Source of the DNA: Apostichopus parvimensis
Lineage: Eukaryota > Echinodermata > Holothuroidea > Aspidochirotida > Stichopodidae
Assembly (NCBI GenBank): GCA_000934455.1
Contig: KN890908.1
Coordinates: 1,614-31,469 of the forward strand
DNA: 29,856 nucleotides
Direction: 5' to 3'
Under the pieces are notes generated by a model that worked only from the letters and a program-made list of their open reading frames with translations, made no database searches and was not told the origin of the DNA. Positions 11,022 to 20,500 of the stretch are shown piece after piece. The translations under genes and the position numbers were made by a program. Position 1 is the first letter of the stretch. The number at the start of each line of letters is the position of its first letter.

Positions 11022-11275
11022 TGAAAAAGATAAATTCATTTCCATTCCAGCATATCCATTTCCATGGAAACAATGTATACTATATACAATGACTACCGTA
11101 AAAGATTAGTCATTTAATCGTTCAAATTGGTTTACAGTTGTTTCATTGAAAAACGTTTTTTTTTCAGCAGTAATTTCATGCGCTTACTTTAATAACCCTT
11201 AAGAACGTTTCATCCCTATCACGTACTGCCACAGTCTTTATTTTGATTCAACAATATGTAACCATCCACCAGATT

Positions 11276-11520
11276 GATACCCAAGGCTCGTAAAGTAACT
11301 ACTGTTCATGTCCTGTAACACATGTTACATATGTTACGAACACGGTACCGCGGTACCGTATCATCTTTTCTTCAAACACATAGCCAGTAGCTACTGGTGC
11401 CACCTGTTACTACTGTTCTCTCCCACAACCGTGCATCAGTAATTACTGCTTTGTGTTCGTAACACTGTAACATGTGTTAAAGGTGGCACCAGTAGTTACT
11501 GCACTAGCTATGAGTATCGG
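11276..11520. mobile_element. MITE-like foldback element, copy 1
   Basis: The right end GCACTAGCTATGAGTATCGG is an imperfect inverted copy of the left end GATACCCAAGGCTCG and its continuation AAGTAACTACTG. Internally, CAGTAGCTACTGGTGCCACC (about 11385) pairs with GGTGGCACCAGTAGTTACTG (11482 to 11501). A perfect 18-bp palindrome, ACGGTACCGCGGTACCGT, lies at 11342 to 11359. A related copy occurs at 25541. No transposase frame. It lies just beyond the 3' end of gene A. Confidence 0.75.
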
Positions 11521-14366
11521 CTGAAGCATCTCTACAGGAGCGCTATCATCACGTATAATATGGCGCTCTTAAACTATGTTCTATAACTCGACATCCGTAC
11601 CTGGATCAGTATTTTTTTCAGGTGATATTCTCTATTTCTTTTTTCTACTCTCACATCCTTTTGTGTTATGCATTAGAAATGTCATTCGTCGACACTGAAG
11701 GTTGTACCACAAAGAAAGCTGCAGTCACTTGAAGAAACGTATGTTCCCATGGACCGGCCGAAAAGTTGGAATAATTAGAAATGAACAGATATAACGGTAC
11801 ACTAAAGTCAGTTTTTTCCTTAGCAAATAGAGTTAACATTACTGGAAAATGGGCTCGCTGTAAATATATGTGCCGAACGGGAGTGTGAAACGTGCCCGTC
11901 CCAATAGGATAATTATCCAAGGAGGGCTATCGATATTACATTATATTTTTAAACATTTTGATAAGTCTACTCGTATCCCACCGACTACTTCTGAGAATTT
12001 TTTTTATTACCCATTGAACATGTGATTTGCTTCATTTTTTTTCAACAAAATATTGTTAAATTCGCAAAATTACATTATTTGCTCCAAATCCAAGAGGCCC
12101 GCGTCGAATGACCGATTGGTTTCACCGCAGATATGACTCGTTACTCGAAACTGTCTTCTTTCCTTCTTGAATGGGAACAATATATGATGGTGACTTGCTC
12201 TACTCGTAAAAGAGAATACAATTTGCATATCATAAATGCATACGTGTACATGTGATGCACATTAGGTAACTAAAATGTGTTACTTAATGAGAATTTATGA
12301 AAGTTCTGATTCAAAATTAAAAATCCCGATTAGGGTCCTTCTAAAATATCAACATATCATCAAGCTTGCATAACATTTGATTTGTTAATACATTATGATC
12401 GGTTTACTAAATCTTGTTATATCATATTTAAAAGTATATAATTATGTAAAAGCAAAGCAGCACAGTGGTATAACATCCAATAAGTATTATTTTATAACTG
12501 TTTATTGTTGTATATTTCATACATTTTGTTAATTATTACATCAATACATCATTACATTTTGTAATGAGTCATCATTTATCAATTTAAAAATCCATACCAT
12601 ATATAAAAAGAAAAGAAGAAAAGGTGTTAGAGTTTTCATGAATTCAGAATTGCTTTTGAAACGTTTGAATTTATTATAATTATTCATACTTAAAAAGCGT
12701 AATACGGATTTCCCATCCCTTACTAATATTAGAGATATGATTATCAAAGTCATCGATTGTAGGTCTCACCCTCAGCAATAATGTTTCAAGAACCTCACAA
12801 GACAGTTCAGCAACTGTTTGCAGTTGCTTATTTGAATAACTTAAATGCAATCAACGTAAATATTTTACATAATTACATTTTAAGGTGTGGGAAATTGCAT
12901 TGTTGGTTGCCCAGTCGACTACAAATTCAAACGTCATCATTTCAAAATAATCGAAATGTAAGTTTATATTCGTTGTGATGCTGGTTCTCTCTGTGTACTT
13001 CTTAGCGTCTACCGTATTGTGTCTCTAAAAGGAAGAATAAAACATCGCAATATTTACATTTCTATAAAGGTTATCAGCCAATATGTCTCTTGGTAATTGG
13101 TAATAAAGAATATCACGTTTCATTTTACCCTTATCAAAGTGACGATATTATCTATTCTAAAACTGAGCAAACATATCAAACGGTATGAATAATTAGTTGT
13201 AAAAAATAATCCATTTGATTGCAAATACGATAAGAAAAAGAACAACACGTAAGTGTGAAATATCCTTTAACTTGTAAATAAAGCACCGGATTTCTGTGTA
13301 AAATAAGGGAACACACTCTACACAACTGCTCTTTGTAATATGTGCAAATTTTGCATCCATTTTCTATACATTTAACACTTTAACAGTGATAATTAAATAT
13401 TTGGGAGTGGGCAAAGACAAGAGCGTAACTATAGACTTTTTTTTGGGGGGGGGGGAGGGCGTTTCTAGGGACAGACATGACCCATTTTAATTAAATATGG
13501 GGGGGGGGGGGGGGGGGTTGGCAATGCCTGCTAACATAATACATACTAAGTTTGGAATTGTGCCGATATATGAATATAAGAATGTAATAATAAGACATTT
13601 TGTACATACCTCCATTCTTCACGGAAATTCTTTACCTTTATCAAACAAAACATATGAGATATGTAATTAAAAGCATCATGAATTAATAACAAAATAAAAA
13701 AGTGTGTTTTCATAACGGTTAAGCAATTGAAAAAAACCCCAATGATTCCTATAACATATGTGCATTTATATTTGTATCATATTATTTCCAACAAAATGTA
13801 TGTAAACTACATGTAACTATATCCATTGTGCTTCCTGTTATTAAAAAAAAAAACTCCAATAGTTAGCTAGGTTTCCAGCTGCAACAAATTTGTAAAAAAT
13901 ATTATTTAAACAAAAGTCGAACCTCTTTTCTGTAATCGTTTTCCGATAATCTTTTCCCTCCATAACGAGTCTGAAATATTAATGCAAGAATTATGCTGAA
14001 TTAAGATTTCAACACTCAGTTTTAAATCGTAAATTACACGTAAAAAAAATTGATATAAAATGGAAAGAAATTGTTCATATACTGTATGTTTTCACTAGAA
14101 AATAAATAATAATAACATTTAAGTAAATGTTTAACAGCATATAGTAAGTTACACTGTAAAGTATATAAATATCCACTGGCGTTATCATTAGTGGATATAT
14201 CAACTCACCTCCCATTGACCTGATGGGCGCAGACGATACCATATTGTTGTAGGTAACCAAAATACTGTGAACATATAAAAGTGAAGTAAATAAAGCATAG
14301 CTGTATACAATACTAATGGATGGCTACCGAATTTCAAATTTCAATACATGAGTTGCGAAAACTATA
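11521..14366. other. Intergenic region between the two convergent genes
   Basis: AT-rich sequence with no supported exon. It contains poly-G runs near 13443 to 13455 and 13499 to 13517 (19 G). Short open frames at 11666-11920 and 12541-12753 (-) and 12781-12978 (+) have no recognisable content or splice context. 3' UTRs of both genes probably extend into it. Confidence 0.5.
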
Positions 14367-14514
14367 CTACATTGCTTTATTAATACTACTGGATGTTGTT
14401 TGACTGTTCAATTCAATTCGGTTGTTTTTATTCTCACCGGATGTATTTGCTTCCCCAAACTTTTGCAGGAAAGACTCCTCTTCGAAACGTTTAGGCAATA
14501 GGCAGTATTTCAAC
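14367..14514 (-). CDS. Gene B last exon: C-terminal tail and stop
   Basis: It starts in phase 2 after TTTGCAG and codes 49 codons including TAG at 14369-14367. The tail is polar, Asn- and Ser-rich (SGENKNNRIELNSQTTSS), probably disordered. The preceding donor at 14877-14872 is GTAAGC. Confidence 0.8.
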
Positions 14515-17500
14515 CTGCAAAGATATTTATATGAATAAAGCAACACATTAATTTATTCTCTGTTTATTGGAATTCTCAAATAATTATCTTATAAATACAA
14601 CCATGATTATGCATTTCAAATCAACACAAAACATAACTATAAATAGGCAAGAATTAAATTCTTCATGAAATCCATTGAAACTAACCTCTGAACAATGTTT
14701 CGTGTCACATTCTAAAGTGATTCAGGCTAAGTATAGTTTACATTTGCCAATACAAAAAAAGTAGCGTTCACTAAAGCAAAAAGGTTGTTATCATTTCCGT
14801 TTGGAAGTAGTAACAATAGTTTATAAAAATTAAATTAAAAATGAAACTGTAATATCTTTGTCACAGTTTCGGCTTACGTTAAAATCTGCAAACCATCACA
14901 ATTAAGTGAGAATTTGATCACACTGAGTGCTTCTTCACATGTAAGCTCTCGACCCATTTCAGTGATCTTCAATTCCTTCATATGTTTCAACGTATCTATT
15001 GCCAATCCAGAAGTCAAGTGGATACGTGGACGATCGAGCTGCACATTGGCTACACAGTCTTCTAAATGAAACCACTCAATTGGAATCTACACGTTGAAGA
15101 ACGGAAACAAAATATAAAGGATATGATGGAGGGGTTTTTCTCCGGTGAGATTAGATACATGATGGAGTGACGTTGAAAGTATCTTTGCTATGACTTATTA
15201 CTACGTATAATCTTGACACAATCATATCATATTATCTCCTGACAGTAACAACTATGTATTATAACCTCGTTCTTTGAATCGGTAGAGCAATGACCACTTT
15301 GTAAAAATTTGGCGGCGGAAATTCCCCGTCGCATACTAACCGCGTCTCATGAAATTGATGAAAATGTACCCCTCTCAAATTGTACAATACTAACATTAAA
15401 ACCATCTAAGAAACACATTAACACGTTACTAATTTGTAAGATAGTTACTCGTTCAAGGTAAACAAAATGTTTAAATTGTCTTTATATAGATTACCTTCAT
15501 TTTTGATGCTATGGCAATTAGTTGTAAGGTAGATCGTTGTACAAGTCTGCTGTTGTCTTTACTAACGAGAAAGTTATCGGAGCACACCTCGGTAATATTT
15601 TTAGCTATGGACTCGATATTTCCAGTTTGTTCCATAATACACAATATCGCGAAATTGTCACCATCTGGAGTGCTTTTTAAGTAAGTTATGATATCTGTGG
15701 CTATTTCTTTGTTAAGGCCACACGTGAACCGATAGACATACTGAAGTTCAAAGGGGTCAAGTGTTTTAAGAGTATTGGTAAGCTCAGTCTTCGACGCGTT
15801 AGATGCGAAGCGTGATAAATAATGAGCTGCGTACCATTCACAAAAGAGTTTATGGAAGAATTTTACTCGAATTGTCTTTGCATGAATATCATCGTAGTCC
15901 AATATTGTTTTCTGATTAAGAAACGATGAAGACTGCTGTTCAACTAAAATGCCAACTTGAATGTAATGATTATAAAATTCATTGCTGAGGTCAGTACACA
16001 GTTCCTCCCTTGTCCAATGTTTTTGGCTGTCGGTTTTCGTTAAACTTTTAAATGCTATTTCATCAAGTGCTGCGTGATCGAAGTCTGGAACAATCAGTTG
16101 TGAATCCTTGTTCTGGCTTAATTTTGATGCCTGATGCCTGTGGAAACAGGCAATGACGTAACGAAAGAAGGCAGTAACAGAATCGACATTAATGTTTGCT
16201 TTATCCCTTAACGCTAAGTGGACATACATTACAAAGAACAAAGGTACCTGACACAGGTCCCCAAGCATGGAGTTTAGCTGTAAACGTTCCAGGACTTCGT
16301 CGACAGGTTCTACGCCGCTGATGCCTTCAACCACACGATGGAGATAGCTAACTCGAGTTGTTTCGTTAAAACCAGTCAATCTGATCAAGTCCTTGTTAGA
16401 AGTAATGTACTCAGGGAGGCAGTTTGTTCTGGTTGTTAAAATAACTTGAAATTTTTGAAACAGACTTCTCTGCAAAATATGCCGGATGTCAGTATCAACA
16501 TCTCTACCTGGAAATTCATCGTAGCCATCAAGTATGAGCAATATTGATTTCGTATGAAAAATAATATTCATGATGTCTTCTTTTGTAAATGTTGAGTCCA
16601 TCGGAAGTAATAGTGTTCTGATTGCTTCAAAAATGGAGGTTTTATTTGGCCAATCCCGTAACCGGAAAAACAACAAAATATCAATATCTTTCAAAGGTGA
16701 ATCTTGTTTCATCGTGCACCAGTCGTAAGCTAACTTCAAGGCTAGAGTTGATTTACCATGACCAGGATCTCCTTCGACTACAAGTAAACGTGACTTGATT
16801 CGAGGATTATTAAATAGTTCATTGTAATTTGTCAACGTCATCCATTCGCCCCTTTCAGTGATGGAGCTAGTCTTTAGGTCAAGACCCCCTTCGACATAAA
16901 GTTGCTCCACACCGTATGCATCGTCTCGCATGAATGGTAAAGGCCTTATAGAATTATAAATATCTTCGTAACTTATTCGCAATTCGTCGAGAAATGTCTT
17001 AGTTTTGTCTGATTTTGAGAGAAAGGGAAAGAAAAATGTCCTTATGCAAATTACGACTTTGTACACAAAGTTATGTTTTTTATTTATAGAACCAACAAAA
17101 TAACACATGGCGTGGAAGGATAGAGATATTGCTTGTTACAGTTTACGTTATTTGAAGTGGTTGGTTTGAGGGAGAATTAAAAATTACTTGGAAATTTCCC
17201 GTAAAAGTGAATCATCTGATCACTTTGTGAACTAATTTCTCAAAAGTTTACTTGAAAAGTAGTTAACCTCCATTAACAGTACTGTTAAATATCACAATAT
17301 GGGTACATGGTATTTAAAGAAAGGTAAGCATTTCAGGTTTATCAAACGCCTAGAACTTGCAAGTTTGTAATGCTCATTTGAATACGAATGGTTTCCTACG
17401 TTTGTGTGTCTCAAGTACAATACAACTGTTGGAGTAATTTATGCAGAAATTTACATTATTCGTTCAAAAAAATAAGAGCTAATTACCTGGTATTTCATTT

Positions 17501-20500
17501 TCCTTGGTCTCAGGTGTGAGTACATCTTTCATCTTCAAAAGGAAAAAGAAATAAGAAACACCTTGGTACAAGCCGCACTTGAAATTATTTTATCTGTAAC
17601 ATTGAATATTTGTGAATCGTTAAGCACGAAACAATATGTAGCATTTGCAAGAATGAATTATAAAGTTGTAGAGAAGGTAGACAATAGCATGTTATTGGGA
17701 TATTACCTCAACCTCTTCGCGATAGGAGGATCTTCTTCGTCTGCGGACTAGAATAAAATAAATAGTAATATATGGTAATATATCAACAACGAAACAATTA
17801 TGTAAAGGATCTGCACAATGTCATTTTCATATTGGTGACAAGATTCCTATAGGTACAACATTTTTTTTCTAATCTTAATAGGAACGTGTCCGAAGAAAAT
17901 TTATAGCCAAGTACATACTTCTCTGAATGAATTTTTCACAATGTCGATAAATAAAATATTCATTCTTTCAGGACGATAAAGTCTACAAGCACACAATGTG
18001 GTTGCCGTAATGCACGACTTAAATGCCATTATGTACACATGAGTGATAAAAAGGAATTATTTTAACCACCTGAAACCACAGCCTTCTTAAAGTTTCATCT
18101 ATAAAATTGATAGTGGAAAATAGTTTGTTTTAGAATCTTTACATTGATTGAAATATGGGAAAAGTTGCCTACTTTTGTGATAATATATGAGAATTATGGC
18201 ACATGTTACCATCTTACCAACATTACCTTTTGTGAAAATAATAACAATGAAGATCGCTGCAATGACAGCGAAAGCGAACAAAGTTAACATAGCAACCGTG
18301 AGATGATTCAAATCAGTTGGCTTGGTGGCATCCTCAATTGTTTGAGGATCTGTGGAGAAAGGATATTATTAACATTAAAAATAATAATCAATAGTCATTT
18401 TACGACGCTTAAGCGACTACAATAATAGGAGAAACCCGCAAGGGCTTATGGATTACACGTCGAATGGCTTCCAATTCAACAATTTAACTTAAATCTGGAA
18501 TCTTTTCAATTTAGTAAGTCATTTTAGATGGGAAACGTTAATTGTTCTTGGATAAGGAGCCCACCTTAATATGACCCGTTCAATATTGATTGTTCTACAT
18601 AGTTTGCAGTGTATTGTTGATTACTAATTTACAAACTACCTTACTAATAAACCATATCACATCGACTAGCATATTGCTCTTTTGATATGGTATCTTTTTC
18701 GGCCATATTTTAATCCTACTGTTTTACTAACAACTCTTACATATTTACTTTTGTCTTCCTTGGCATATCTTTAAATTAATGAAACTCTGTTACTAAATAG
18801 CAACATATGGTTGCCAATTTGTGTAAAACCATTTACAAAAGATAATTTTCGGGAAATTACATCTTCAGCCTTCATTGTGACATTCAAAACCGACATCTTT
18901 GTACTTGAGACAAGCTTGGCTTACAAAGAATGACTCGTTGCTTTTCCTTCACAGTGAAACATAATCCATGCTACCTTTTGTCTTAAAAGCTTCAGTGGTG
19001 CAATTTAAACAGGATTTGATAACATATTGAATAATGGTTACCAACTTACCATCTATGAAAATGACCTGAACCTTCCTTGACGCTTCAAATAAGTGAGCGT
19101 AGGATCCAGCCACTGCACACTCTAATACCAGAAGCTCTTTTGTAAGTACTTTATGTTTATACGAGGAAGTGAACGTGATGTCAAAGGTCACACCATCAGT
19201 TGAAACATGTTTCTTTTCTTCGAAAAAGTGTATCATCGAGGATTGAGTACCGTGAGACGTTTTCCAAGTGAGATCCACTTCTGGACGTACACCGAAGAGT
19301 GAACAAGTTAGATTACCTGTGACGCCCACTTCAATTGCACAATGTATACCTGGTTTACACCCTTTAATATCGATGTGAAAAGGCTCCGGAATTACTAGTA
19401 AGAGTTAAAAATACGAAAATAATACGTTTAAAAAACCAACAGTAGTCAGTCGTTTTCTTCGTCCTAATTTAAAAAGTCCGATCGACCGATCGATATCTTT
19501 TAAAAATGTTCACTTAAGGCAAAAATAAAACATATGTTCGTCCAAAATATGGAAAAAAAAGTATTAAAAGATTATTACAAATCTTGAGGGTAGTATAGGT
19601 TTACTGGTAATGCACGTATTCCGTTACTGCATTCCTGACTAACTTATACATTTGTATAGCAATATTGCAACGAGAAATGTATCAAGACTGAGATCATTAA
19701 ACTAACCATAAACAAACAGCTGGTATTGGTTGACATTGTCTGTGAATCCATCATGATAAATGCATGCATATGTGCCTTCATGTTCCACCTGTACTGCTTC
19801 TTTCGTTAGGACCCCATTCCCTTCCAATCGAAAATCTGTCGATAATTCAGTGATAGCTTTCTCTCCAATAAACGTTGATACCACCAGATCGACAACTTGG
19901 TTTTTCGAATACTTTTTCCACACTACGTAACTAATTGTTTTACTGGAACAGAGTAATTCCATTCGGTTTTCTTGTTTGACCCAAAGTTTGATGGGATCTG
20001 TGACAATTTCTCGCCACTTTTTAGAGAGAAGGATAATGGAAGAGCGATTATTTTGAAGTAGTTCAGACGGACAAATAGATTTGCAGCTAAACAGCATCAG
20101 TAAATTTGAATCAAAATCATTAACTTCGATTGATGAATTTGAGTCATAAGTACCCCCTTCTTTTGGAACATATGTTTCTAGTGATGTGATGTTTTTCTCT
20201 CCTTGTGAGGTTATGTGAGTCCAGTGAAGTAAGACAAACGGTTTAGCTCCTTCAACAGAACAGACGATGCGAGCAGATCCTGGGTCCTCTAATAAACAAA
20301 GCCTGCTCTCGATACCGCATTTGTCAATGACAGGAAAGTCCACAGAAGGTTTTACTAGAAAAAGGTAATACAAATATTTATATTTTACAATGCATGTTTT
20401 GACAAAGTAACACTCTAAATATAGCATATACAACCTGTTAAAATGTTTTTCATCTGTTGCAAAACCTTATGTTGCTAATTAATATTCTAGAGAGCGTTAC

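Noticed and set aside
11666..11920. 84-codon minus-strand open frame between the genes
   Set aside because: No recognisable motif and no splice or repeat support.
17009..17108. ATG at 17108 as start of a stand-alone cytosolic NACHT protein
   Set aside because: The extra residues are intron-like, a good acceptor lies at 17010-17009, and the phase joins exactly to the preceding short exon. An alternative internal start cannot be fully excluded without cDNA.
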